A stretch of 64,000 nt of DNA, from NCBI RefSeq assembly GCF_027460065.1, contig NZ_JAPYZZ010000003.1, positions 283,950 through 347,949 on the forward strand, in the 5' to 3' direction. Both the position numbers and the translations under genes were made by a program. This document shows positions 14,928-25,361 of this stretch, piece by piece. The notes beneath the pieces are model-generated. The model was not told the DNA's origin. It saw nothing but the letters and a program-made list of their open reading frames with translations, and searched no databases. The stretch is from Martinezella rhizogenes (lineage in GTDB: Bacteria; Pseudomonadota; Alphaproteobacteria; Rhizobiales; Rhizobiaceae). The first letter of the stretch is position 1, and every line of letters begins with the position of its first letter.

Positions 14928-17450
14928 ATGACGGATGCAGCATTAGCGGCAAGCGCCTCGCAGCCGACCTACAGCGTCGGCAACGGCGAGACGGTGACGG
15001 CATGGATCGTCTCTGATCTGGTGGAGACATCGTTTCCGGGCACGCCGGCACCGGCAGAGGATCGGGTCAACTATCGCTTCATCAACGGTTTCGTCGATGT
15101 CGGCGACCTGCCCTGCCGGAAGGCTTTCCAGCAGACCATGATCGGCCGCGACATCAAGCCTGACACGGACTGGCCGGTATCACATCTCAACCTGCCGGGT
15201 TCCAACCGTCGCGTTGAATTCACCGGCTTCTGGCATGTTCCCACCCATGTGCAGCGCTGGCTGAAAGGCACCTTCCGCACCGATGCGGCACGGCAGGCCC
15301 ACCTGCGGCTTCGCACCTGCGGCGGCGTTCGCATCTGGATAAACGGCGTCGAACAACTGCGCTTCGAACCCTTCATCCGCAATGTCGAAAGCAGCCGCGA
15401 TGTCACACTTGATCTGGCCGCCGGCGACAATGAGGTGCTGCTGCTCTGCGAAGACCTGGCGGAGCGCGACATCATCTGGTTCGTCGAGCTTGAGGTCATC
15501 GATGCCGTACCGCTGACCGTCGTGCTGCCGGTCCCCCTCAACCGCGAAGAGACGAAACGTCTGGCCGCGCTGGTGCGTGACGTGCACCCGGCCCGCGACG
15601 CATTTTTTGGCAGCGCGCTCGAGCTTGTCTTCGGCGCAGCACCTGCGCACGACCTGCCGGTGCACATCGCAGTCAAAAGCCATGGCCATGAGCGCGCCGC
15701 ACTCGCCGATGTCGAGACCGTGCTGAAGGCCGGGCAATCCTCACTGACGATCCCCGAGACGATTGGTATTGCCGACGGGTATCACGGCATCAGGATCACC
15801 CTCGGATCGGGATCCGGCACCGTCACCCGCGTTATCGATGCCGCCTTCATGCGCGATATCGCGCCGCAAGCATCCTCTGGCGAAATAAACGAGCGGAAGA
15901 AGGCAGCGCTCTCCTTCAGCGCCCGTTTTGGCGCCTGGCGCATCGGCCGCGCGCTGGCCATGGTCGCCACCGGCAGCGATGACATCAAGACGATCGGCGG
16001 CATCGTTGATGCGACGCTGCACTCCATCGACCGGCGCGAAGACTGCTCCGACTTCATCATGATCCCGCTACTCTGGCTGGTACGCGCCTATGGTGACCGG
16101 TTGCCGGCGGACATGCGGGCGCGCATCGATGCCTCGATCCTTGGCTATCGCTACTGGGTGGACGAGCCGGGCAACGACGTCATGTGGTTCTGGAGCGAAA
16201 ACCACGTCCTCTGCTTCCATACCAGCCAGTTGCTCGCCGGCGACTATCTGCCGGACGCCACTTTCACCGCCTCCGGACGTACCGGACGCGAGCAGGCGGC
16301 GCTGGCGGCGGACCGGCTGGAGCGCTGGTTCGACAGCGTCGAGGCGCATGGCCTCGCGGAGTGGAATTCGGCCGCCTATTACCCCGTGGATTTCATCGGC
16401 CTCCTCGCCATCGAACATTGGGCGGGGCCGGAACTTGCCGCCCGCGCGCGCTACCAGCTTGATCTCATCTTCGAAATGATCGCGCTGCATACACTCGGCG
16501 GCGTCCCTTCCGGTTCTCAAGGGCGAGCCTATGACAAGGAGTTGCGCGCCGGGCCGCTGACGGAGCTGGCGCCCTTTGCCGAGGTTGCCTTCGGCAAGGG
16601 CTGGCTCAACAATGGCGTCGCCTCGCTGCCGATGTTCTGCTGCGGTGATTACCTGCCGCCGGCGCATCTTGCCGCCCTCTCACAGCTGACAAGCGGCCGC
16701 ATGGTCGAGGCGCGGTATGCGCAGGGGCTGGAGCCCGGCAAGCTCGTGCTGTTCAAGAACGAAGCCGCCCAGCTTTCCACCGTCGTCGATCACAAGACCG
16801 GCCGCAAGGGGCACCAGCAGCATGTCATGGACATCAAGCTTGCCGGCCACCCGATGGCGCGGCTTTGGGTCAATCATCCCGGCGAAGACGATCCATGGGG
16901 TACGCAGCGCCCTTCCTACTGGGCCGGCAGCGGCATCCTGCCGCGCGTGGCGCAGCACCGCGATATCGCAATGCTGATCTTCGACACCGGGGATCACCGC
17001 AATGACTGGACCCATGCCTATCTCGGTCGCGACGGGCTGGACGAGGTGCTGATGGAGGGCAACTGGCTCATCACCCGTTCGGGCCAAGGTTTCGCGGCGC
17101 TCTACGCCACGAACGGACTTGAACCCGTCACCTCTGGCGCCACCGCCAACCGCGAGATCAGATCGCCCGGACGCCGCGCCGGCTGGATCGGCGTCATCGG
17201 CTGCGGCGACAATCAAGACTTCGCCGGCTTCCGTGAGAAAATTCTCGCCACGCAGGTCACCTTCGACGCCGAAAACCGGCGGCTCTCGGTCACGCCATCA
17301 GGCGGCGCGGTTCTCACCCTCACATGGGACGGCAGCTTCACCATCGGCGGACAGACCGTGGCCTTCGACCACGACCAACCGCAACCGAAAATCACCTTCG
17401 ACAGCGCCGATCCCACTTCGGACGACGCGGCACGCCCCTTTTACTCCTAA
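14928..17450 (+). CDS. Unrecognised 840-residue protein, probable polysaccharide-degrading enzyme
   Basis: I do not recognise the family. The ATG at 14928 has GGGAGG eight bases before it. There is no signal peptide, so it is probably cytoplasmic. Residues about 90-200 look like a beta-sandwich, carbohydrate-binding-like module (FWHVPTHVQRWLKGTF, LRTCGGVRIWINGVEQLRF). Residues about 330-590 are helical and rich in aromatic and acidic residues (WFWSENHVLCFHTSQLLAGD, AEWNSAAYYPVDF), reminiscent of an alpha/alpha-toroid. The C-terminal third is beta-rich (KGHQQHVMDIKLAGHPMARL), as in heparinase-like lyases. It is first in an operon with GH105, GH28 and importer genes, so a role on imported pectic oligosaccharides is likely. 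Catalytic residues cannot be named. Confidence 0.75.
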   Translation: MTDAALAASASQPTYSVGNGETVTAWIVSDLVETSFPGTPAPAEDRVNYRFINGFVDVGDLPCRKAFQQTMIGRDIKPDTDWPVSHLNLPGSNRRVEFTGFWHVPTHVQRWLKGTFRTDAARQAHLRLRTCGGVRIWINGVEQLRFEPFIRNVESSRDVTLDLAAGDNEVLLLCEDLAERDIIWFVELEVIDAVPLTVVLPVPLNREETKRLAALVRDVHPARDAFFGSALELVFGAAPAHDLPVHIAVKSHGHERAALADVETVLKAGQSSLTIPETIGIADGYHGIRITLGSGSGTVTRVIDAAFMRDIAPQASSGEINERKKAALSFSARFGAWRIGRALAMVATGSDDIKTIGGIVDATLHSIDRREDCSDFIMIPLLWLVRAYGDRLPADMRARIDASILGYRYWVDEPGNDVMWFWSENHVLCFHTSQLLAGDYLPDATFTASGRTGREQAALAADRLERWFDSVEAHGLAEWNSAAYYPVDFIGLLAIEHWAGPELAARARYQLDLIFEMIALHTLGGVPSGSQGRAYDKELRAGPLTELAPFAEVAFGKGWLNNGVASLPMFCCGDYLPPAHLAALSQLTSGRMVEARYAQGLEPGKLVLFKNEAAQLSTVVDHKTGRKGHQQHVMDIKLAGHPMARLWVNHPGEDDPWGTQRPSYWAGSGILPRVAQHRDIAMLIFDTGDHRNDWTHAYLGRDGLDEVLMEGNWLITRSGQGFAALYATNGLEPVTSGATANREIRSPGRRAGWIGVIGCGDNQDFAGFREKILATQVTFDAENRRLSVTPSGGAVLTLTWDGSFTIGGQTVAFDHDQPQPKITFDSADPTSDDAARPFYS

Positions 17451-17463
17451 GCGGAATGACCAG

Positions 17464-18558
17464 ATGAACCAGCCAAGCATGGAAAAAGACACTCTCCGGA
17501 CGACCATCGACAATGTCGCCGCCGCCTTCAGCCGCCTCAAGGGCATTCAGGAAGGTCTGGTCAGCGACGGTTCCGATGGCAAGATCCAGTTCGACGAATG
17601 GGACTGGGAAGTGGGTGTGGGCCTTTACGGCTTCCTGCGCCGGGCGCTCGCCGCCAATGACCAGAAGGCATTGGACGACCTCGTGACATGGTATGGCTGG
17701 CAGATCGACCGTGGCCTGCCGCCGCGCCAGATCAACAGCTCCGCGCCGATGCTGCCGCTCGTCATCCTGACAGAACATGTCGACCGGCCGGATTTCCGCG
17801 CGCTGGTGGAAGACTGGGCCGACTGGCTGGTGCATGAATTGCCTAAAACCGAAGATGGCGGCTTCCAGCATGTCGTCAAGGAGCGGCTGAATGAGGGCGA
17901 ATTATGGGACGATACGCTGTTCATGGCCTGTCTGTTCCTCGCTCGCGCCGGTGTGGTCTGCAAACGCCAGGACTGGATCGACGAAGCCGTCTACCAGTTC
18001 ATGATCCATGCGCGGTATCTCTCCGACCCCGTCACCGGGCTCTGGTATCACGGCTGGACCTTCAACGGCCGCCACAATTTCGCGGACGCCTTCTGGGCGC
18101 GCGGTAATTCCTGGATCACCGTCGCCATTCCCGAACTCTTCGAGCTGGTGCCGACGCTTGCCGGAAAGGACAAACGTTTCCTCGCCAATGTGCTTTCAAG
18201 CCAGGTGCGGTCGCTGAGGCAATATCAGCGCGAAGACGGCATGTTCCACACGCTGCTCGATGACCCGACCTCGCCGGTCGAGACATCGGCAACGGCCGGC
18301 ATCGCCTACGGCATTCTGCGCGGCATCGAGGCCGGCATTCTCGGCGAGGAGAACCGGCCGCATGCGGAGCGCGCGCTGAAGGCCGTGCTTGGCAATATCG
18401 ATGACGAAGGCGTCGTTCACGGGGTTTCCGACGGCACGCCGATGGGCCACGATCTTGATTTCTACCGCCGCATTCCCAATCTGCCCACGCCCTACGGGCA
18501 GGCGCTGACGATGCTGCTTCTGATCGACGTTTTCCTGAAAAGGCCAAAGGCATCGTGA
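17464..18558 (+). CDS. GH105 (GH88-type) unsaturated rhamnogalacturonyl/glucuronyl hydrolase
   Basis: A 364-residue cytoplasmic protein with the six-hairpin fold motifs of GH105/YteR enzymes: NEGELWDDTLFMACLFLARA (a catalytic Asp is expected in the WDD segment), TGLWYHGWTFNGRHN and FWARGNSW. Family members remove the unsaturated uronic acid left at the non-reducing end by pectate or rhamnogalacturonan lyases. The ATG at 17464 follows the previous stop by 13 bases; longer readings upstream lie inside the 840-residue gene in another frame. Confidence 0.88.
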   Translation: MNQPSMEKDTLRTTIDNVAAAFSRLKGIQEGLVSDGSDGKIQFDEWDWEVGVGLYGFLRRALAANDQKALDDLVTWYGWQIDRGLPPRQINSSAPMLPLVILTEHVDRPDFRALVEDWADWLVHELPKTEDGGFQHVVKERLNEGELWDDTLFMACLFLARAGVVCKRQDWIDEAVYQFMIHARYLSDPVTGLWYHGWTFNGRHNFADAFWARGNSWITVAIPELFELVPTLAGKDKRFLANVLSSQVRSLRQYQREDGMFHTLLDDPTSPVETSATAGIAYGILRGIEAGILGEENRPHAERALKAVLGNIDDEGVVHGVSDGTPMGHDLDFYRRIPNLPTPYGQALTMLLLIDVFLKRPKAS

Positions 18559-19915
18559 ACATCATGACCATCAGTCAGGACATTACAGTCGCCACAGGTG
18601 GCCTTGATGCCACGGCGGCCATCCAGCAGGCTATCGATGCCGTGTCATCAGCAGGCGGCGGCCGTGTGTCTCTCTCGGCCGGGCGTCATGTCAGCGCCGG
18701 CCTCCACCTCAAAAGCGGTGTGGAACTGCACCTTGCCGAAGATGCGGTGCTTGCCCCCGTTTCCGATTACGACGCCTACGCGCTTTCCCGGGTTTCGGTG
18801 ATTGCCGAAGACTCCGATCGCGGCATGATCATCGCGAGAGGCGCGAACAACATCGCCGTCACGGGTCCCGGCCGCATCGAGGCCGGCGGTGAAAACTTCG
18901 TCATCGGCGATGACACGGCCATGGGAACCTATATCCCGGCAAAGAAACGCCCGCGCGTCATGGTGCTGGAAGCCTGCCGCAACGTGCGCCTCGAAAACCT
19001 CCACGTCAGCGGCTCCCCCATGTGGACGCTGCATATGGTCGATTGCGAGGACCTCCATTTCCGCAACCTGCGCATCGAAAACGACCGCCGTCTGCCGAAT
19101 ACGGACGGCATCGTGCTCGACGCCTGCCGGCGCGCATTGATCGAGGACTGCTTTATCTCGACCGCCGATGACGGCATCTGCCTGAAGACGAGCGCCGGGC
19201 CGGATGGCAAGGCGGTGGGGGTCTGCGCCGATATCACGGTGCGCCGCTGCACCGTTTCCAGCATGAGCTGCGCGCTGAAACTCGGCACCGAGTCTTTCGG
19301 TGATTTCACCAATGTGGTGTTCGAGGATTGCAAGGTCGTGCAGTCCAACCGCGGCATGGGTCTGTTCTCCCGGGATGGCGGCGCGATGCGCAACATCCGC
19401 TTTTCGCGGATCGAGACCGAGTGCCACGAGACACCGGGCGGCTTCTGGGGTTCGGGTGAAGCGGTCACCGTCACCGTCGTGGACCGTCGCCCCGAACGGC
19501 AGGCCGGCCGGGTGGAAAACCTCGTGGTGGAAGATTTGGGCGGCTCCATGGAAGGGGCGATCAACCTCGTCTCCACCTCAAAGGCCGGCATTCACAATGT
19601 CAGGCTGGAGCGTGTCACGCTTGCGCAGCAGCCCGGCAAGCTCGGCACCGGCCTACAATATGACCTGCGCCCCACCAATGCCGATATCGCGCCAAGCGCC
19701 GATGCGGCTGGCCGCGCCAATGCCTGGACGCAGGATGCGCAGGGCCGGATTGTCGGCATGGAGGACTATCCGGGCGGCATGCCCGCGATCTATCTTTCGG
19801 GCGTTCACGGATTTTCGGCGCATGATGTCGCCATCAAAAGAGCGATGCCCTTGCCGGAGGGCTGGAACGGCCAAGAGATCGTCGCGACGACGGGCTCGAA
19901 TGAAGGGAGCAGGTG

Positions 19916-19916
<1 letters not shown>
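18555..19916 (+). CDS. GH28-family polygalacturonase-like glycoside hydrolase
   Basis: A 453-residue right-handed beta-helix protein with GH28 features: an N-terminal [14 protein letters not shown] segment, [38 protein letters not shown] and [11 protein letters not shown], carrying the acidic residues used in catalysis. The usual GHG and RIK motifs are not evident at their expected places, so specificity may differ (exo-acting or rhamnogalacturonan type). No signal peptide is seen, so the substrate is probably imported first. A GTG start overlaps the previous stop (GTGA); an ATG nine bases later is an alternative. Confidence 0.85.
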
Positions 19917-21019
<1,103 letters not shown>

Positions 21020-21020
21020 C

Positions 21021-22016
21021 ATGGCCAATCCGACGCTTGCGAGACTGTCCGACCGTGCGCTCGACGCCGTGATGGCGATCGCCGAAGTGCCGCTCAACTT
21101 CATCGAGCGGGTGATCGGCAAAAGGCGCATGCCCTATATCTTCCTGATGCCGAACCTCGTTCTTTTCGGCATCTTCACCTTCCTGCCGATTGCGATTGCG
21201 GTCGGTTACGCCTTTACCGGCGGCACCGAACTTTTGATCTCCGACCGCCCCTTTGTCGGCCTGGAGAACTTCGGCAAGCTGCTGGATTGCCAGAGCTATA
21301 TGGACCCCGGAAGCTGCCGGGAATCGCTGTTCTGGACCGCGATCTGGAACACGCTGTGGTTCGTCGCCTTCAATGTCGTCGCCACGCTGCTGGTCGCGCT
21401 CATCACGGCGCTTATCCTCAACCGGGCGATTGCCGCGCGCGGTTTCTTCCGCGCAATGTTCTTTTACCCGGTGCTGCTGTCGCCCGTTGTCATCGGCCTC
21501 ATCTGGAAATGGTTTCTGGACCGCAACGGCCTGCTCAACGCCTTCTTCCAGATGCTGGGCGTGCCGCCGGAAATCTTCCTGCTGGATGTCGGCTGGTCGC
21601 GCTTTTTCGTGGTCGTCGTGTCGGTCTGGTTCCATATGGGCTTTTATACGCTGATCCTGCTCGCCGGCCTTCAGGCCATCCCGAAGGATCTTTATGAAGC
21701 CGCCGCCATCGATGCCGCCTCGCCCCGGCGCACGCTGTTGCGCATCACCCTGCCGCTTCTCGGCCCCAACCTGCTCGTCGTGCTCATCCTCTTGATGATC
21801 CGCTCGGTGCAAATCTTTGACGAGGCATGGGTTCTGACCAATGGTGGCGGGCCAGGAACGGCCAATACATTCGTCGTGCAATATATCTACCAGATGGCCT
21901 TTGGCAGCGATCTGAGGCTGTTTGGCCTTGCCTCCGCCGCATCGGTTCTCATGGGCCTTGTGCTTCTCGCGCTCACCCTCGTGCAGCTGCGCCTCGGCAA
22001 AAAGATGGAGTCCTGA
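21021..22016 (+). CDS. Sugar ABC transporter permease 1 (UgpA/MalF type)
   Basis: A 331-residue protein with about six transmembrane helices; the first is at RMPYIFLMPNLVLFGIFTFL. The coupling loop is around LQAIPKDLYEAAAIDAASPR. It begins two bases after the ATPase stop region, with GGGAGGGG upstream. Together with the next gene it forms the membrane channel of the oligosaccharide importer. Confidence 0.92.
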   Translation: MANPTLARLSDRALDAVMAIAEVPLNFIERVIGKRRMPYIFLMPNLVLFGIFTFLPIAIAVGYAFTGGTELLISDRPFVGLENFGKLLDCQSYMDPGSCRESLFWTAIWNTLWFVAFNVVATLLVALITALILNRAIAARGFFRAMFFYPVLLSPVVIGLIWKWFLDRNGLLNAFFQMLGVPPEIFLLDVGWSRFFVVVVSVWFHMGFYTLILLAGLQAIPKDLYEAAAIDAASPRRTLLRITLPLLGPNLLVVLILLMIRSVQIFDEAWVLTNGGGPGTANTFVVQYIYQMAFGSDLRLFGLASAASVLMGLVLLALTLVQLRLGKKMES

Positions 22017-22018
22017 CC

Positions 22019-23068
22019 ATGTCCAACGCCGTCTCTTTCCTCACGCGCACCCGCCGCCCCGGCCGGATTGGCCTCACCGATATCCTCTCCTGGGTCTGGC
22101 TCATCGGCGGCACGCTCGCCGTCCTCATCCCGGTCGTCTGGGCCGCCATGTCATCGCTGAAACCGGAAGCCGAGATCACAAGATTTCCGCCGAGCCTTCT
22201 GCCCCGCGCCGCCGTGCAGGTGGAGGTTCAGGGTTACGACAAGCCGCTCAGCCTGTGGAAAGCGACCATCGACGGCGCTGAGCGGGACATGGCCATGGTC
22301 CGCCGCGTCGGCCTGAAAGCCCAGATGGTCGATCCGGCCAATCCCGGCCCTCCCGTCAGCGTCGACACACGCGAGATAACGCCGGTTCAGAAACTGACCA
22401 TCGCGACGGAGAACTTCACCGATCCGCTGACGCAGTTCAGCTTCCTGACCTTCCTCAAGAACTCGGTCTTCGTCACCTTCGTCGCAACGGTCCTGACGCT
22501 GATCGTCAACGCCATGGCTGCCTTCGCACTCTCGAAATACCGCTTCCGTGGCGAAAAAGCGATCTTCGTGCTGATCATCTCCACCCTGATGATCCCGCTC
22601 ACCGTCGTCATGGTGCCGGCCTATCTCGTCATCGTCGGCGTCGGCCTCGTTGACAATCTCTGGGGCGTCATCATTCCCACCGTCGCCACGCCGACGGGCG
22701 TGTTCCTGCTCAGGCAATATATGCTGACCATTCCCGACGAGCTGATCGAGGCGGCGCGCGTCGATGCCGCCAGCGAATTCCGCATCTTCTGGCGCATCAT
22801 CCTGCCGCTCACGGCACCCGCACTCGCGGTCCTCGCGATCTTCTCTGTGCTGTGGCGCTGGAACGACTTCCTTTGGCCGCTGATCGTTCTCAGCAGCCGC
22901 GAAAACTTCACGCTGCAGGTGGGGCTTAACGCCTTCCAGGGCGAGTTCTCGGTGCAATGGCACTATATCCTCGCCATGACCTTCCTCAGCCTGGCACCCG
23001 TCACCGTCGTGTTCCTGTTCCTGCAGCGCTACATCACGACAGGCATTGCCGGCACGGGGATGAAGTAA
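22019..23068 (+). CDS. Sugar ABC transporter permease 2 (MalG type) with large periplasmic insert
   Basis: A 349-residue permease, longer than the usual 270-300. After the first helix (about residues 22-44) there is an unusual hydrophilic stretch of roughly 90 residues (VEVQGYDKPLSLWKATIDGA, DREITPV) before the conserved core with LKNSVFVTFVATVLTLIVNA and the coupling loop IPDELIEAARVDAASEFRIF. The insert lies on the periplasmic side and may contact the binding protein. Starts two bases after the previous gene's stop. Confidence 0.9.
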   Translation: MSNAVSFLTRTRRPGRIGLTDILSWVWLIGGTLAVLIPVVWAAMSSLKPEAEITRFPPSLLPRAAVQVEVQGYDKPLSLWKATIDGAERDMAMVRRVGLKAQMVDPANPGPPVSVDTREITPVQKLTIATENFTDPLTQFSFLTFLKNSVFVTFVATVLTLIVNAMAAFALSKYRFRGEKAIFVLIISTLMIPLTVVMVPAYLVIVGVGLVDNLWGVIIPTVATPTGVFLLRQYMLTIPDELIEAARVDAASEFRIFWRIILPLTAPALAVLAIFSVLWRWNDFLWPLIVLSSRENFTLQVGLNAFQGEFSVQWHYILAMTFLSLAPVTVVFLFLQRYITTGIAGTGMK

Positions 23069-23141
23069 GGGGAGCATTGCGGCTTGTGGTAAAACCACAG
23101 CCCGTAGGCGATTGGGATGGCGCAGGCCCGTCCCCTCCTCC

Positions 23142-23252
23142 GTCATCCCGGCCTTGAGCAGGGATCCAGCCGACGCGCGTCTGCATGGCGAGAAGAGTCC
23201 TTTCAGCCCAAGGATTTGGGCTGGCTAGATTTCGGCTCGAGGCCGGAATGAC
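23142..23252. repeat. Palindromic intergenic repeat, copy A (MITE-like)
   Basis: An element of about 111 bp with imperfect terminal inverted repeats (GTCATCCCGGCCTTGAGC and, inverted, GTCATTCCGGCCTCGAGC). Its core, with GACGCGCGTCTGC and CCAAGGATTTGGGCTGG, is shared with the copy at 30837-30950 in opposite orientation, while the arms have diverged. It sits between two convergent genes. The architecture is like rhizobial intergenic mosaic elements; the exact family was not checked. Confidence 0.75.
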
Positions 23253-23311
23253 GTGAGAATTAATCGGCTGGCGTCTATTCAGCCGCCAGCACAAGGCGAC
23301 ACTCCAACACC

Positions 23312-24358
23312 CTATCTCGGCGGCGGCGCGATACTGCCCCTTAACACCAGCCGACAACCGAGTTCCAGCCGGTGCGCCGGGCGCGTCGGATCGGCCGCCA
23401 CCAGCCGCTGCTCCAGCAGCGCAAGCGCCGCACCGCCCAACCGGTCGGCCGGCAGCTGGATGGTGCTGAGCGGCGGCGCGCTGAAGGCCGCCGGCATGAT
23501 ATCGTCGAAACCCAGCACCGAGACGTCATCCGGCACCCGGATTCCAGCCTCCGTCAGCGCCTTCAGACAGCCGAGCGCCAGATTGTCAGCGGCGCAGAAG
23601 ATCGCCGTCGCGTTTCGGAGCGGGCGTTCCTCGGCGAGCAGCCGGCGAATGGCGGCCTCACCCCATTGCGGCTCAAAGCTTTCCACCTCGACAACCATGT
23701 CCGAAGGCACGGCAAGGCCCGCCGCGAGATAGGCGTCGCTGTATCCATCATAACGACGGCGGATTGTCGTGCGCCCCTTCCAGGTGATATGCAGGATATT
23801 GCGATGCCCGAGCGATAGCAGATGTTCGATGCCGAGCCGCGCGCCAAAACGGTTTTCCGCCGTCACCGTGTCAACGATCATGGCCGGGTCTTCACCATTG
23901 ATAAGCACCACTGGCCGGCCAAGCGCCGACAGCGCCTCGACCAGTTGCGACCTGTCATCGTTGAGAACCACGATCCCATCGACATTGTCTCCATCCGCAG
24001 CCGCCACCACCGCGACCGGATCAATCCGGCTCGTCGCGCTGACATAGGGAACGATGCGAATGCCGCGCCGCTCGCATTCGCGCCGAAAACCGTTCAGCAT
24101 CGTCCAGCTGACCATGTTGAGGTCGCTCTGCGGTGCGGCGTCATTGGTCATGGCCAGAAGCACGACGCGCAGGGTGGCGATGGTCGCCTTCTGCCGGCGG
24201 TTTTCGAGATAACCGAGCGTGCGGGCCACCTCCAGCACCCGTTCGCGAACCTGCGTGGTCAAGGGCGCGGTGCCGTTGATGGCATGCGAAGCGGTGCTCA
24301 GCGAAACATTCGCCTCCCGCGCCACATCCTTAAGCGTCGTTTTCCTATCCGCTTTCAT
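23312..24358 (-). CDS. LacI-family transcriptional regulator (pectic oligosaccharide locus)
   Basis: A 348-residue regulator. The N-terminal helix-turn-helix is TTLKDVAREANVSLSTASHA followed by the hinge helix; the ligand-binding domain follows with IVVLNDDRS, FCAADNLALGCLKAL and VLGFDDIMPAAFSAPPLSTI. The ATG at 24358 is used; a TTG 15 bases upstream is possible. It is convergent with the importer operon ending at 23068 and is the nearest candidate regulator for it. Control of the adjacent inositol-type operon is less likely because that operon has its own LacI gene with matching operators. Confidence 0.88.
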   Translation of the reverse strand: MKADRKTTLKDVAREANVSLSTASHAINGTAPLTTQVRERVLEVARTLGYLENRRQKATIATLRVVLLAMTNDAAPQSDLNMVSWTMLNGFRRECERRGIRIVPYVSATSRIDPVAVVAAADGDNVDGIVVLNDDRSQLVEALSALGRPVVLINGEDPAMIVDTVTAENRFGARLGIEHLLSLGHRNILHITWKGRTTIRRRYDGYSDAYLAAGLAVPSDMVVEVESFEPQWGEAAIRRLLAEERPLRNATAIFCAADNLALGCLKALTEAGIRVPDDVSVLGFDDIMPAAFSAPPLSTIQLPADRLGGAALALLEQRLVAADPTRPAHRLELGCRLVLRGSIAPPPR

Positions 24359-24534
24359 ATAGGGGAAATTCAACCACTCTTCTTCGGACGGTTCGGGCAG
24401 AAAGCCTGCGCCGCGCAGTCGATCTGAAGAATAGCCGTGCCTGTTTGCTGCTCTCTCGTTAGCGGAAGACTACAGTAACATCCGTAAATGCGGAATTGAT
24501 TTCTTTGGGTTTTTGCCATCACCTGGCCAAAAGC

Positions 24535-24560
24535 ACCGCCCGCAGCAAGCTGCGGGCGGT
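24535..24560 (-). terminator. Rho-independent terminator of the inositol-type operon
   Basis: Perfect 11-bp stem ACCGCCCGCAG/CTGCGGGCGGT with a 4-base loop. Read leftwards it is followed by GCTTTTGG and begins eight bases past the stop of the last gene (24568). Confidence 0.75.
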
Positions 24561-24567
24561 AAGGCGG

Positions 24568-25353
24568 TCAGAGCGCCTGGGAGATATGGTCGATGCTGTC
24601 CTTCACGGCAGCCAACGGGTCCTTCAACTCATGCACTTCCGTCGCGAAGGGCTCGAAGCTGTAAGGCCCCTTGTAACCGGCCGCCTCCAGCGTCCTGATC
24701 TGCGCGATATTCTCGAGCCGGTCGTCGCCATCCACGAGAACACGGTGGGCGTCCAGCATGTCGGCGACGGAGACGGCGGGGTCGGTGACGCCGGAAATGT
24801 GGACGAGGCCGGTGCGTTCGGGGAAGAACTCGGTCTCGCCCGCAAGGTGATGGTGAAAGGTGTCATGCACCAGCTTATAGACATCACCACCGCCGGCCGC
24901 ATCGATTGCCCTCACGGCCTCGGCCTTGGTGCGCAGCGAGGACACCGGGAAGCCGAGCGGCTCGACAAGGCCGGTCAGGCCGCGTTCCTCGAGGATCGGC
25001 TTCATGGCCTTCAGCGCCGTGACGAGATCGTCGAAAGAGACGGCCGTGCCGTCATTGAGCGGGCACATGACGAGCGCCTTCGCGCCGCTTGCCGCCGCAT
25101 AATCAGCCATGGCGACGGCCCGCTCCGGCAGGTCGCCCGACCAGACGTTGAAGGGATAAAGCGCGTTGATCGAGATGATCGTCACGCCAGCCTTTTCGGC
25201 CGCCGCCTTCACCGCGACCGGATCCGTCGTGCCGACGATATCAGGCAGGTCGTTGCGGATTTCGACTTCGGTGAGGCCGAGTTCACGGGCGGTTGCGAAG
25301 AACGCCTCAAGGGAAAGCTTCGGCGCGGTGATGTGGTTGATGGCAAAACGCAT
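24568..25353 (-). CDS. TIM-barrel sugar isomerase, 2-keto-myo-inositol isomerase (IolI)-like
   Basis: A 261-residue xylose-isomerase-like TIM barrel. Motifs include VEIRNDLPD, ISINALYPFN, LVEPLGFP, VHDTFHHHLAG, LVHISGV, VDGDDRLE and YSFEPF, giving the Glu, His, Asp and Glu metal ligands of the fold. Rhizobial proteins starting RFAINHI-like are usually placed with IolI (inosose isomerase); the adjoining iolG and iolH support this. GAGG lies six bases before the ATG at 25353. It is last in the leftward operon. Confidence 0.8.
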   Translation of the reverse strand: MRFAINHITAPKLSLEAFFATARELGLTEVEIRNDLPDIVGTTDPVAVKAAAEKAGVTIISINALYPFNVWSGDLPERAVAMADYAAASGAKALVMCPLNDGTAVSFDDLVTALKAMKPILEERGLTGLVEPLGFPVSSLRTKAEAVRAIDAAGGGDVYKLVHDTFHHHLAGETEFFPERTGLVHISGVTDPAVSVADMLDAHRVLVDGDDRLENIAQIRTLEAAGYKGPYSFEPFATEVHELKDPLAAVKDSIDHISQAL

Positions 25354-25361
25354 GAAAGACC

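Noticed and set aside
14928..17450. Calling the 840-residue protein heparinase II/III
   Set aside because: Only general fold-like features (helical middle, beta C-terminus) were seen; no diagnostic catalytic motif could be identified.
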